Shown here one piece after another: positions 28,801 to 37,221 of a stretch of 44,580 nt of DNA. The notes below the pieces were generated by a model that saw only the letters and a program-made list of their open reading frames with translations, had not been told where the DNA came from and did not search any database. How positions within the stretch are numbered: position 1 is the first letter of the stretch; each line of letters starts with the position of its first letter. The position numbers were made by a program, and so were the translations under genes. Source of the DNA: a virus; IMG/VR virus record IMGVR_UViG_3300031974_001064, positions 1-44,580 of that record. One strand, 5' to 3'.

Positions 28801-31426
28801 TGTTGGTGTAAGAATACAAGGTATTGTAGACACAAGAAGACCAGATGATGAAATAGGTCCTAAAGATATAAAACCATTTGATGCTAATAAAGCAGTACAA
28901 AATGAAATAGACAACATTGTTAAAAATATAAGTTCTGAAGCATACCCAAATTTTTTAGTTATGGATACTGTAATAGGTAGAGTAGAAGATTTAAAAAGAG
29001 AACTTACTAATGAAATAACTAATAGGAAAAATAGTATTTTAGAACAACAATTAGGATTGTTTACTGCAGGTAGTCCATTTGACCCTGAGCTAGACATTGA
29101 GCAACTTAATAAACATATAAATGAAGAATTAAATGTACTACTACAAAACCTAAGAGCGTTTAGAAATAAGAACCCTAAAGCATCATATGAAGAATTAACA
29201 AAAGAAATTAATTTTAATTTAGAAAACCAAACAGAGTATCTTACACCTGGTGTATACAATCCAAAGTATAGTGAATATACAATTATACAACCTGGTTCAG
29301 TACTTGGTGGAGCTCCAGTTATCGATAGAAATATTTACATAAAAGAATCTATAACATTACCTAATGGAAATATAGGTTATAAACTTTGGAAGTTAATAGA
29401 TATGGAAATGCAATCTATGATATTAATAGATGAATTTGCGAATACTAAAAATGCATTGCCATCATCAAGATATGAAGTTGCTTACATACCTGAAGATAAA
29501 TTAGATTATTACAATTCTCTTTATGATGAGTTTAATAATATACAAACTGGTAAAGTTTTAAATCCTATACTTGGAGCATCAATTCAAGGTGTAATGAGAG
29601 AAGATATACTTCTTAATCCAACTTTAAAACATTTGTTAAATGAAACTGGAAATGTCATAGAGTTAGGTTTAGTACATAGCTCTCCTTATGTACCAGTTAG
29701 TATTAATGAGTTTACATCAGGTGCATTATCACCACGTGTACCAGTTGTTGACCCTACAACAGGTGATGTAAAATTTATTAATGTCGGTGGTGATGGAAGA
29801 AATAAACAACTGTTAGTTGGTATGAGTGCATCATTTGAAAATAATATTATTAAATATGAAGCAAATAAAATAACAGGTAAGTCTACAAGAGGCGTACCTA
29901 ATTATTTTCTTACAAGATTAAATTCAAATAATGTATTGACACAAGCTAATGTAATAAATGGTAGTTGGTTAAACAAGTTTAGTATTGTTGATGCTGCTGC
30001 ATCATTAGATGTATCACCAGTAGAAGTATACAAAGCATTAGAAGAAACTGGTTTAATTAGTTTATCTGATACTGGTGGCTATTACGGTACTTCATTTTCA
30101 CAAAGAGGTTCAAGACAATTCTTAGAGAGTATGGAAAAAGTATACAATAGGATTATTGGAGTACCACCTTTAAATAGTGATGGTGTAGGTTTAACTAGAT
30201 TTTTAAGAAGTGGTGGTATTGATGCCATAATAGACAACCCTAATATTAACTTTAGAAACTTTCAAGAGTTGATGATATTAGACCCTAATGACCAATCACA
30301 AATAGGTAGAGCTTTAGATATTATAGATATAACAGAGGATGACTTTAAAGAATTAAACGGAAGTTACAGAGTTGTAGACCCTGACACTGAGCCACTAAGA
30401 AACTATGAAGATATAAATACTAATCTTAGACAAACTGCTTTAGACGAAGCATATGATGTAAGAATAAATTTTGAGCAAGGATTTAGAAATGCTGAATTAG
30501 AAGCTATGGGATTATTAAGTGATGAAGCAATAGAGGAGATAAGACACTCTAGTATAATTCCTTCACAAGCAGTAGAGCTTGTGAAAGCTGGTCAACAAAC
30601 ACCAATACCTACACAATTTATAGAAGATGTAACTGAGGCATCAAGAATTATTACAGCAATAGCTGAAGATGAATACTATCAAACATTAGGAAAAATAGAT
30701 GCACTAAGAAAATCTGGTGTTGAAGGTACTGAACAAGTACTAGAAATGATTACATATCACAATCAAGCTAGTAGTAAATGGAGAGCTATACAAGCATCTA
30801 AGAATAAACTAGCTTACTCTTTTGGTAAACGTGGCGTAAGACCAACAGGATTTATGTTATTAGATATATACGAACTATCTTTGTGGGGTGGTGCTTTAGC
30901 TTATGGTACTTCAGACAAATGGACAGTATGGTTTGAGAATATAGTTAAAGATATATCTAATAATGTATTAAATACAAACTACACATTAGATGAACCTGGT
31001 CAAATAGATTATGAAAAGCTAGACAATACAATTAAGTTTGCTGAAAAGATTGACCCATTTAATATATTAGTAGGTCCAATGATAGATGATATTAAGGGAG
31101 TTAAAGAATTGTATCCTAGTTCTGTAGATGACTACGTTACTCGTGGACTAACAGATACAGAAAGAATAACAATGCCTGGATATGAATATGCACCAGGATA
31201 TAAAACTAGCGATAAAACAATTGCTGAATACTCACCAGCATTTGCAGAAATAAATGCATCTGAAATAAGTCAAGGAAAACCTATAAATAGATTTGGTGCA
31301 TTCTTTCAAAACCAAACAGCAAAATATAAAGACAATAAAGACAATGATAAGAGTAAATACTATAATACTTACAGCAGTAATTATTTAAATTTATATGAAG
31401 ATGAACCAATGGATGTGGATTTTTAA
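25817..31426 (+). CDS. Giant multidomain (polyvalent-type) protein with GNAT-like and ART-like segments, about 1869 aa
   Basis: I chose ATG 25817 (AAAGG 7 bases upstream); a TTG at 25802 would add five residues. Residues about 315-380 are a coiled coil. Residues about 445-520 resemble a GNAT acetyltransferase: a strand ending VDLVTIKPEMQGQQGGS, a helix GEIVRYADENN, then HVISVPVNDTVQ and MRKYGG. Residues about 800-990 resemble the R-S-E layout of ADP-ribosyltransferases: LVIYRAMTP, then GSVSYASSNANYPYEYIS, then FDEVLIVDD. A later SIVDAAASLDVSPVEVYKAL (about residue 1385) looks like an HTH. Polyvalent proteins with such domain strings are known from phages and are delivered with the DNA. Domain calls are by eye and moderate; the gene itself is certain. 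Confidence 0.85.
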   Translation: MDENKLDQYIANFLNGKKLTGEETRADYIGQEGKRLAEDLKILYGQDEQINIALYAYYKELLVWATNNGVTSSYDLATILKEGTSLINRHFPSSPKGPEDLSKMIVDMPNGVQDVKFQNMIENAIHIMTQQMDANSWKDYINYVDYFNDHWVNQMENYNFDITLPLEENIEKGEYAMPIMSDDELIETYNNEFLIKQREELTNLLVGENAAIQYAGGKYNGLIAVKNTYGTYDLYEPKPRYYTDYTDPDNLVEDVFVEIESLSYSVDPGEPDENFPRFTNLTAREIYHEPMNRRERLRWNKQNKLRPGNTAFGSTSSDDDVLSRRIKQLEEDLKAVENVLRTAGLSQEEIKVANDKINQLTDEIEELSRLQTSQGERRTPTVAAEPDLGEDVLDAFDEYELELVQNTELEKKTAKFEQMLLNKYKEYIADKPQDTEPFRNMPEGSQPLEISIIDDKFLYVDLVTIKPEMQGQQGGSMIMGEIVRYADENNLHVISVPVNDTVQRSMRKYGGRQLLSGYHYFGWKLEEAQAAEDEVFQVQIDRFRNEFTQYTTEINALNNEEYKALIATAESSGDSKLVNLFKEIKEGLTFEDFRMGMAENKYHTYEINPQDTPTPGLARGGSPNKDLIDFFEEMNKEAKSIQLDSYTNFDELSGRPSQAGTFFHWVTNTKVGTMYLWHMLHRMDEKNITATATQIKQQIEKDLQSFMDANSPGQGGQNMISNPQAQAYLNAGKQDTPMILKDIDFKEVTNREANWLASKIGTPELRNSLSYEMLWVDSTIEDLKDAGVINYRFPTQLDFNADGNLVIYRAMTPIDAALGIRAYQPYRQSGFSGRVAGYGSVSYASSNANYPYEYISSVGMNRQVFALEITDITPDNILNMQAPVVIYPEIMDALSIPYTDKLAMKSVDYLLHSKNLLVDKGYIPANFDMGRFKKDLPLLGNFKIVLNPHTGPGRTKQITYLDNTGAVQTYGVSDSGQWKDSRRKIFDEVLIVDDSVGVRIQGIVDTRRPDDEIGPKDIKPFDANKAVQNEIDNIVKNISSEAYPNFLVMDTVIGRVEDLKRELTNEITNRKNSILEQQLGLFTAGSPFDPELDIEQLNKHINEELNVLLQNLRAFRNKNPKASYEELTKEINFNLENQTEYLTPGVYNPKYSEYTIIQPGSVLGGAPVIDRNIYIKESITLPNGNIGYKLWKLIDMEMQSMILIDEFANTKNALPSSRYEVAYIPEDKLDYYNSLYDEFNNIQTGKVLNPILGASIQGVMREDILLNPTLKHLLNETGNVIELGLVHSSPYVPVSINEFTSGALSPRVPVVDPTTGDVKFINVGGDGRNKQLLVGMSASFENNIIKYEANKITGKSTRGVPNYFLTRLNSNNVLTQANVINGSWLNKFSIVDAAASLDVSPVEVYKALEETGLISLSDTGGYYGTSFSQRGSRQFLESMEKVYNRIIGVPPLNSDGVGLTRFLRSGGIDAIIDNPNINFRNFQELMILDPNDQSQIGRALDIIDITEDDFKELNGSYRVVDPDTEPLRNYEDINTNLRQTALDEAYDVRINFEQGFRNAELEAMGLLSDEAIEEIRHSSIIPSQAVELVKAGQQTPIPTQFIEDVTEASRIITAIAEDEYYQTLGKIDALRKSGVEGTEQVLEMITYHNQASSKWRAIQASKNKLAYSFGKRGVRPTGFMLLDIYELSLWGGALAYGTSDKWTVWFENIVKDISNNVLNTNYTLDEPGQIDYEKLDNTIKFAEKIDPFNILVGPMIDDIKGVKELYPSSVDDYVTRGLTDTERITMPGYEYAPGYKTSDKTIAEYSPAFAEINASEISQGKPINRFGAFFQNQTAKYKDNKDNDKSKYYNTYSSNYLNLYEDEPMDVDF

Positions 31427-32892
31427 TGAGTGATAGAGGTAAATATTATATAGAAGATGGTGTAATTAAAGGACCTTTAGATAAAAGCGTTATACCACAA
31501 GGTGTTACTCAGATATACGATACTGTAGAAGAAGCATCACAAGCATTAAATCCTCCAGCATCTAGAAATACTGGTTGGCTATATTCAGACAGAATGGTTG
31601 CTGATTATGTTTATTACAATCGTGATAACGGAAAAGTTTATTTTTTATATGATATAAGTTCTCTTACAGGAGAAGAAACTTTTATATCTTATGAAGCTAC
31701 AGGATTAAAACCTGGTGACTACTCAACATATTGGGATGCAGATAGTTTAGGTAACGAGAGAGTTGGACCTGCACTACAAACAGTATTGCCTGCAGGAGAA
31801 ATAATTACATCAGAAGGTGTTGTTGGTCCTAAACTTACAATGCAAAACTTTACTGTAGCAAGAACTGCACAGGGAATAAACCTAGGTAATTACATAGGTG
31901 AAACTATGGAAAGCCTTGAAGAAATGTATCCATTTATATTTGATGAAGTTGAAGGTAGACTACCTGCATTAGGTTTAATATTTAACTCTATTACAAGTGG
32001 TAAAGAAATTACTACTGAACAGCTAACTGCTGCAGGTGTAGGTAAAGGATTTACAAAACTTAAACTAGATTACTTAAATGCAACGATAGCATCTATAGAA
32101 GGTGAAAGTCATTTCTATAATAAAGTAGATGAGAATGGTAATAAAGTTAAAACACTTAACCAAGCCTATGTTGCATTAGAGAATACAGTTAGCTCTGCTA
32201 TAGATAGAGCATTAGGAAACATAGGTATTAATGCTGATGTGTTTAAACAAGATAACGTTGAATTGTATCAACAAATACTAAGTGCATTAGTTATGGGTGA
32301 TGTTGAGTATGATAGCACTACAGGTGATACTACAGATTTTGAAAAGTACTTAGGTTATAGACTAGGTATTGATGGATACAATATAGATAAAGAAAGCATA
32401 CTGCACGATACTTATAAAAAGATAGATACTATTGTAGATAATCCTGGTCAGTTTAATGCTTTTATAGATTTCGATTCGTTTAAATTATCTAATACTGCTA
32501 TATCAGAACTTAAAAGAATAATAGGTCCTGGTAAATATAATGCTTTAGATGAAGCAGAAAAGCAAAGACTTATAGGTTTATATGCAAGAGATACTAATGC
32601 TGCAATGCAAGAGTATCAAAAGATATTTGATGGTGACCCATTGTTTGAAAGATATGCTAACAAAGGTTTGAACTATTCATTAATTGTAGGTAATTATAGA
32701 AATAATTATTCAACTATATTAGGTGATGCTGCAGATGAAACAAGTAATATCTTTATGGATTCATTGAATATGTCATATGAGGATGCAAAGAAATCATATA
32801 TGGAGTACGGTTATAAAACTGGTAACAAAAAATATATGAAAGACTTAGCAAACTCTATATCACAATCACTTGGAGGAGTAGTAATTAGATAA
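31426..32892 (+). CDS. Unknown virion-type protein, 488 aa
   Basis: Its ATG overlaps the previous stop (TAATG). The N-terminal 130 residues look beta-rich (GKYYIEDGVIKGPL, KVYFLYDISSL); the rest is helical and acidic. No motif is recognised. It continues the portal-to-scaffold block, so an internal or ejected virion protein is the best guess. Confidence 0.78.
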   Translation: MSDRGKYYIEDGVIKGPLDKSVIPQGVTQIYDTVEEASQALNPPASRNTGWLYSDRMVADYVYYNRDNGKVYFLYDISSLTGEETFISYEATGLKPGDYSTYWDADSLGNERVGPALQTVLPAGEIITSEGVVGPKLTMQNFTVARTAQGINLGNYIGETMESLEEMYPFIFDEVEGRLPALGLIFNSITSGKEITTEQLTAAGVGKGFTKLKLDYLNATIASIEGESHFYNKVDENGNKVKTLNQAYVALENTVSSAIDRALGNIGINADVFKQDNVELYQQILSALVMGDVEYDSTTGDTTDFEKYLGYRLGIDGYNIDKESILHDTYKKIDTIVDNPGQFNAFIDFDSFKLSNTAISELKRIIGPGKYNALDEAEKQRLIGLYARDTNAAMQEYQKIFDGDPLFERYANKGLNYSLIVGNYRNNYSTILGDAADETSNIFMDSLNMSYEDAKKSYMEYGYKTGNKKYMKDLANSISQSLGGVVIR

Positions 32893-34010
32893 TGGCAAAG
32901 TATACATTATATAGAAGAGATGACTTATCAGGTAATGTTGTAGCTGATGATAGTAAATATATTGTTGGTGATGATGGTATTAAAAGAAATGAGTTAGAAC
33001 ATTATACAAAAAAGGCTGGTTATACAGTTGATAAAGAAGAAGCAGAAGGTTTAGCAGCAGCATATGCTAATACTTCTAGTTCATCTACACAAAGTACTAC
33101 TACTGATGGCAAGACTACAACTAGGTCACAGGTTTATACATTACTTCCTTGGCTACAAAAGTATGCTGGTGCTGATGCTAATACTTTAGTTGATGCATAT
33201 GTAAAAGGATATAACGATAGTGGTGGTCAATCAGAATTTGCATTAGCTGAAATGAGATTTGGTAAAGATAGTGCAGAAGCATACAAAAGAGTATTTGCTA
33301 ATATTGTAGACCCTGATACAGGTGCATTAAAGATGACAGAATCAGAATACATATCAGGACTAGAAAAAGTTTTAACTACTCTTACAGAGTATAACTTAAA
33401 TGGTTATGCATCTGCTAAAGGTAAATCAGTATGGGCTACATTGGTAGGTAATAATGTATCTGCTGAAAGTTATACTAATAGAATTGGATTGGTATATAAC
33501 AGAGTTGTCAACAGAATGGATGATGAATTAAAAACTTCTATCATTAATCAATACAATGAATACTTTACACAAGCTACTGGTACTCCTGTGAGTATGGGTA
33601 ATGAAAGTATTTTAGCTATAGCTATAGACCCAAATATAAATGAAGATGTATTAGCTGGTAGATTAAATGCATCAGAGATAGGTGCTGTTTACACTGGTGT
33701 AACTGGGGATGCATTAGATTTAGGTTCAGTACAAAGACTTACTGGTGCTGGTGTTACTACACAAACTGCTGAAAGACAGTTTGCTACTGCATCTGCTACA
33801 GCTAAAGCATTAGCTAGAATGCAGAGAAGACAACGTAGAGATGTTACTTTAGGTAAAGCTACTGCTGTATTAGAAGCACAGTTGTTTGGTGATGAGCTTA
33901 TATCTGGTCAAATTAAATCAATAGGTGCTCAAGCATTGTCTGCTAGTTCAGTACAAGTAGGTGCAGCTAAAACACAAACAGGTGGCGTAATAGGCTTGAC
34001 AGAAATTTAA
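32892..34010 (+). CDS. Unknown virion-type protein with Ala/Thr/Gln-rich C-terminus, 372 aa
   Basis: It begins with a beta-rich 50 residues (MAKYTLYRRDDLSGN), then a Ser/Thr linker (TSSSSTQSTTTDGKTTT), then helical domains. The last 100 residues are Ala/Thr/Gln-rich amphipathic helices (TAERQFATASATAKALARMQ with RRQRRD). This type of C-terminus is frequent in ejection proteins that assemble on the portal. It is the last gene of the 17.8-kb block and is followed by a 194-base gap. Confidence 0.78.
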   Translation: MAKYTLYRRDDLSGNVVADDSKYIVGDDGIKRNELEHYTKKAGYTVDKEEAEGLAAAYANTSSSSTQSTTTDGKTTTRSQVYTLLPWLQKYAGADANTLVDAYVKGYNDSGGQSEFALAEMRFGKDSAEAYKRVFANIVDPDTGALKMTESEYISGLEKVLTTLTEYNLNGYASAKGKSVWATLVGNNVSAESYTNRIGLVYNRVVNRMDDELKTSIINQYNEYFTQATGTPVSMGNESILAIAIDPNINEDVLAGRLNASEIGAVYTGVTGDALDLGSVQRLTGAGVTTQTAERQFATASATAKALARMQRRQRRDVTLGKATAVLEAQLFGDELISGQIKSIGAQALSASSVQVGAAKTQTGGVIGLTEI

Positions 34011-34204
34011 AACATAGTACCATATATAGTACTGCGTGGTGAGTTCCGCAGGTTATAAATAGGGTCACAAGATACAACAGAAAAATCCAAGGTATTCTGT
34101 TAGTTGTTCAAAATCCTTGTCGTAAAACAATTCCCTTTTCAATTTCCAAGCAATTGAATGTATATAGGGTTAGTAATGCTTGAGATAACTAGGAGAGATA
34201 AATT
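34011..34204 (+). promoter_or_regulatory. Intergenic structured region before scaffold and capsid genes
   Basis: This is the longest gap on the right side. It holds CTGCG/CGCAG (34032-34051), AACAGAA/TTCTGTT (34076-34101, 7 bp, loop of 12), and an AT-rich segment with TGTATATAG near 34160 that could be a -10 box. The scaffold SD AGGAGAG follows. A processing site plus a strong promoter for the highly expressed capsid genes is the likely content. No single promoter can be fixed. Confidence 0.45.
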
Positions 34205-34672
34205 ATGTCAGAAGAACAAAACCAAGATGATTTTCAGGGAGGAATATCAGAGTTAAGGGCTGAGTTCAAAAAGCTAAAAGCTGAGAACAAAGAACTTAGA
34301 AATTCTGCTATGCACTCTGCACTATCATCATTAGGACTAGAAGCAGATAAAGGTATAGGTAAAGCTGTATCTAAGATGTATGACGGTCCAGTTACTGTTG
34401 ATGCTATCAAACAATATGCATCTGAAGAATTTGGTTTAGGCGACAGTGAAGTTGCAGCCGAACCACAAACTGCAGAAGAAGCTAGCGTTGTTGATAACAC
34501 AGTATCAGCACAACAAAGAGTTCAAAACTTGCAGAACTTAGGAGTATCTAATAATTCGCAAGATATATTAGATGTCTTTAGTGAAGTCTTGAAACAATCT
34601 GACGGAGATATTAGGTCATCTATCAAAGCTAAAATGCAAATGATAGAAGGCATTAAAAGACAAGAACAATAA
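34205..34672 (+). CDS. Capsid scaffolding protein, 155 aa
   Basis: An N-terminal coiled coil (ISELRAEFKKLKAENKELRN) is followed by a conserved helical part (LGLEADKGIGKAVSKMYDG and AIKQYASEEFGLG), an acidic linker and a C-terminal helix with basic residues. The middle segment closely resembles scaffolding proteins of actinobacteriophages. It is directly before the major capsid gene. It should template prohead assembly and leave before or during packaging. Confidence 0.85.
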   Translation: MSEEQNQDDFQGGISELRAEFKKLKAENKELRNSAMHSALSSLGLEADKGIGKAVSKMYDGPVTVDAIKQYASEEFGLGDSEVAAEPQTAEEASVVDNTVSAQQRVQNLQNLGVSNNSQDILDVFSEVLKQSDGDIRSSIKAKMQMIEGIKRQEQ

Positions 34673-34695
34673 CTATAAGTTAGGAGATAATTAAA

Positions 34696-35775
34696 ATGGC
34701 AGCATTAGGTTCAGCCAACCCAATTTACTCTAAGTACATCAACAACTTTGCTGGTGAATTATTTAGAGTTGGTGGTCAAAGAACTCCTTTTACAGCCGCA
34801 GTAGGTGGTATGTCAGGTGGAGGTAAAGTATTACAATCCACATTCTGGCAATTCCAAACTGCTGATACAGCATCTGTTACCTCAGCTCCATCAGTTGGAA
34901 CTGAAGGTGGACAACCTACAGAATGGCTTGGAAGAGATAGAGTATCATACACAGCCGTTACTCAAATCTTTCAAAAAGGTGTTAAAATGTCATACACAGC
35001 TATGGCAGCTACTAACCACCAAAATGTATTTGACGTTAGTGCAAATGCTTTCAACATATCAGACGGAAACGCAGGAAACACTGCTGGTGACAAACTAGCA
35101 TTGTTTGGTGGTTCCCCAATTACTGATGAGTTTGCAGAGCAAATGGAACTAGCATTAGACAAACTTGCAAAAGAAGTTGAATGGTTTGCTATCAACGGTG
35201 TTTACAACGATGGTACAGCAGCAGACTTCGCAGGTGTAAACGATAGACAAATGAGAGGTCTATTAGCACACTGTGGATTAACTGGAGGAAACTCTTATGA
35301 TAATCAATCAGGTGGTGTTGACCAACCTCTACACTGGGATACTATTGCAAACTCATTGAAGGTTTTGTATGATGCAAAAGCAGCAATGAAGCAACCAGTT
35401 CTATTGATTAACCCTTCACAATTACTTGCACTTAATAAAGAATTAATTGCACCAACAGTATCAGGGGTTATTACACCTGCTATCTTACCAAGAGATAGAA
35501 ACGTTGGTGGTGTTGATATTGATACCATTATCACACCATTTGGAAATATCGGATTAATGGTCGTAGACCCTGATATTCTTCCAGACAATACTTGCTTCAT
35601 CGCAGATTTAGCATTTATTTCACCAGTGTTTACAAACATTCCTGGTAAGGGTACAGTTTTTGTTCGTGACGTAGACCAAGATGACTATGCACGAGTAGCA
35701 AAAGCAATTTATATGGAGATGGGATTTGACTTCGGTCCTCCTCAGAACCATCTAAAGATTACAGGTGTTCAATAA
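34696..35775 (+). CDS. Major capsid protein (HK97 fold, SU10/DUF5309-like), 359 aa
   Basis: It follows the scaffold after 23 bases, with SD TAGGAGATAA. It has the expected order: N-terminal arm, a Gly-rich loop (GGMSGGGKVLQST), the Glu-rich EGGQPTEW, a long spine helix (EFAEQMELALDKLAKEVEWFA), and the C-terminal A-domain (VLLINPSQLLALNKEL, then FGNIGLMVVDPDIL). The arrangement resembles SU10/DUF5309 capsid proteins. The codon choice is the least A/T-biased in the genome, as expected for the most expressed gene. A hairpin terminator follows. Confidence 0.92.
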   Translation: MAALGSANPIYSKYINNFAGELFRVGGQRTPFTAAVGGMSGGGKVLQSTFWQFQTADTASVTSAPSVGTEGGQPTEWLGRDRVSYTAVTQIFQKGVKMSYTAMAATNHQNVFDVSANAFNISDGNAGNTAGDKLALFGGSPITDEFAEQMELALDKLAKEVEWFAINGVYNDGTAADFAGVNDRQMRGLLAHCGLTGGNSYDNQSGGVDQPLHWDTIANSLKVLYDAKAAMKQPVLLINPSQLLALNKELIAPTVSGVITPAILPRDRNVGGVDIDTIITPFGNIGLMVVDPDILPDNTCFIADLAFISPVFTNIPGKGTVFVRDVDQDDYARVAKAIYMEMGFDFGPPQNHLKITGVQ

Positions 35776-35801
35776 ACCCTGTTAAATAATTAATACTTAT
35801 T

Positions 35802-35825
35802 GGGGAGTTTCCACCACTCCCCTTT
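35802..35825 (+). terminator. Terminator after the major capsid gene
   Basis: GGGGAGT (35802-35808) pairs perfectly with ACTCCCC (35816-35822) around a 7-nt loop, followed by only three T. It is likely a partial terminator that lowers expression of the downstream tail genes relative to capsid. Confidence 0.75.
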
Positions 35826-35826
35826 A

Positions 35827-35848
35827 AGTATGGTATGATAAGGACGAT
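35827..35848 (+). promoter_or_regulatory. Candidate extended -10 promoter before the 112-aa gene
   Basis: AGTATGGTATGATAAGGA fits an extended -10 (TGGTATGAT) 9 bases before the ATG. Similar strings, AGTATGTTATTATAGGA at about 43656 and TTATGTTATAATCC at about 43987, sit in the same position before other genes. AAGGA also serves as SD, so a short-leader or leaderless message is possible. No clear -35 is seen. Confidence 0.45.
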
Positions 35849-36187
35849 ATGATTAGAACAATAGGTAAAGACGCTGTTATTACAGTTGCTACAGATGCTA
35901 GTAATTCTGCTGGTGTTAAAACAGACGCTATGTTATTAACAGGAATATTATTTCCTGCAACAATGACAGGAACAAGCGTAACATTTGATTTTTCATTTGA
36001 TGGAACTAACTGGGTAGATGTAGTAGAAACAGATGGAACAGAAGTTTCATATGTTGTTACTGCAGGAGATGTTGTAAGAGTAGACCCTAGTGGTTGGGCA
36101 TTTGCTTCATCAGGTTATTTAAGAATTACATCAAGTGCAACAGAAGCAGCAGACAGAACAATATCATTAATATTTAGAACAAGTTAG
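35849..36187 (+). CDS. Beta-sandwich virion protein (capsid decoration candidate), 112 aa
   Basis: It is built of beta-strands alternating with Gly/Asp/Thr turns (VTFDFSFDGTNWVDVVETDG, VVRVDPSGWAF), with a C-terminal TISLIFRTS strand. FSFDGTNWVDV is a common phage virion strand motif. Its position after the capsid gene and the small jelly-roll-like size suggest capsid decoration or a head fibre. Unproven. Confidence 0.72.
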   Translation: MIRTIGKDAVITVATDASNSAGVKTDAMLLTGILFPATMTGTSVTFDFSFDGTNWVDVVETDGTEVSYVVTAGDVVRVDPSGWAFASSGYLRITSSATEAADRTISLIFRTS

Positions 36188-36195
36188 GAGAGCCA

Positions 36196-37221
36196 ATGAG
36201 TAATCTTGGTAATCTTGTAGATAGAACTTTTAGAGAGTATCTAGAACCATTAGATAATCTAAATAGTTACACTACCTTAACAACAGGTATAAACAATAGT
36301 GAAACTTCTATTGCATTTAATGGAGATTTATTATCTGTTGAGGAAGAAGATGCACTAGACGCAGGTACAGTAATAGAGATAGGTAGAGAGTTAATGCTTT
36401 GTACAGATTTAAATGCTGTAACAAATACTATTACTGTAGTTAGAGGAGTAAGAGGAACTACAGCAGTAAGTCATACAGCAGGAGAAATTATTAAAATAGC
36501 TCCAACATTTCCAAGACAAAATGTTTTTGATGCAGTAGTTGACCAAATAGAAACTTTGTACCCTACTTTGTTTGCAGTAGAAACTTTAACCGTTACAAAC
36601 AAAGAAGGATATACAATTCTTGGTAGCTATGATACACCTGGTACTTACAACTATTTAGTAGCACCTATTAAAGCTATATCACAATACACCCAATGGGATG
36701 GTAATGCAGATAGCACATCAGTACAATGGCGTGGTGTTTCAGTAGAGTTAGTAGACCTACCTAATCCTTATACATACAATGATGAGAATGGAGTAGAAAG
36801 AACTATAACTTATAGTGCTGGTCCAAATGTTGTACACGCATTACAAACATATGGTATATCTAGTGGATTTCAAGTACACGTTACATTTAAAAAAAAGTTT
36901 TTAGACAAAGATAGTTATACATATGTCAGTGATATAGAAGAAACTACTCTTACTTCAATAGGATTACAAACAGAATACGAACCAATTATTATGGCTGGTG
37001 TAGCTGCACAGTTGTTAGCTGGTAGAGATATACCAACTTCTACTGCAAATTATATTACAGACCAAATGGGTGTTCAGAATTTTCCTGTTAACTCTGCGTC
37101 AAACATTCGTAATAGTTTATTACAATATAAGCAACAACTTATACAACAAGCTAGAAAAGATTTAAGAGCTAGATATCCAGAACCAGTAACAATAAATAGT
37201 ATTTCCTATCCAAGTTCATAA
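36196..37221 (+). CDS. Head-tail adaptor / tail tube-like protein, 341 aa
   Basis: Residues about 25-100 form a beta domain ending TITVVRGVRGTTAVSHTAGE, a module also found in the 182-aa protein at 39196. The remaining part mixes helices and strands. It lies between the capsid and nozzle genes, matching the gp11-like adaptor slot of podoviruses. SD GGAGAGCC precedes the ATG. The last codon overlaps the next ATG. Confidence 0.7.
   Translation: MSNLGNLVDRTFREYLEPLDNLNSYTTLTTGINNSETSIAFNGDLLSVEEEDALDAGTVIEIGRELMLCTDLNAVTNTITVVRGVRGTTAVSHTAGEIIKIAPTFPRQNVFDAVVDQIETLYPTLFAVETLTVTNKEGYTILGSYDTPGTYNYLVAPIKAISQYTQWDGNADSTSVQWRGVSVELVDLPNPYTYNDENGVERTITYSAGPNVVHALQTYGISSGFQVHVTFKKKFLDKDSYTYVSDIEETTLTSIGLQTEYEPIIMAGVAAQLLAGRDIPTSTANYITDQMGVQNFPVNSASNIRNSLLQYKQQLIQQARKDLRARYPEPVTINSISYPSS

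Noticed and set aside
34234-34500. Minus-strand frame opposite the scaffold gene and other antisense frames in the late region
   Set aside because: They are reverse shadows of structural genes with strong SDs and recognised products.
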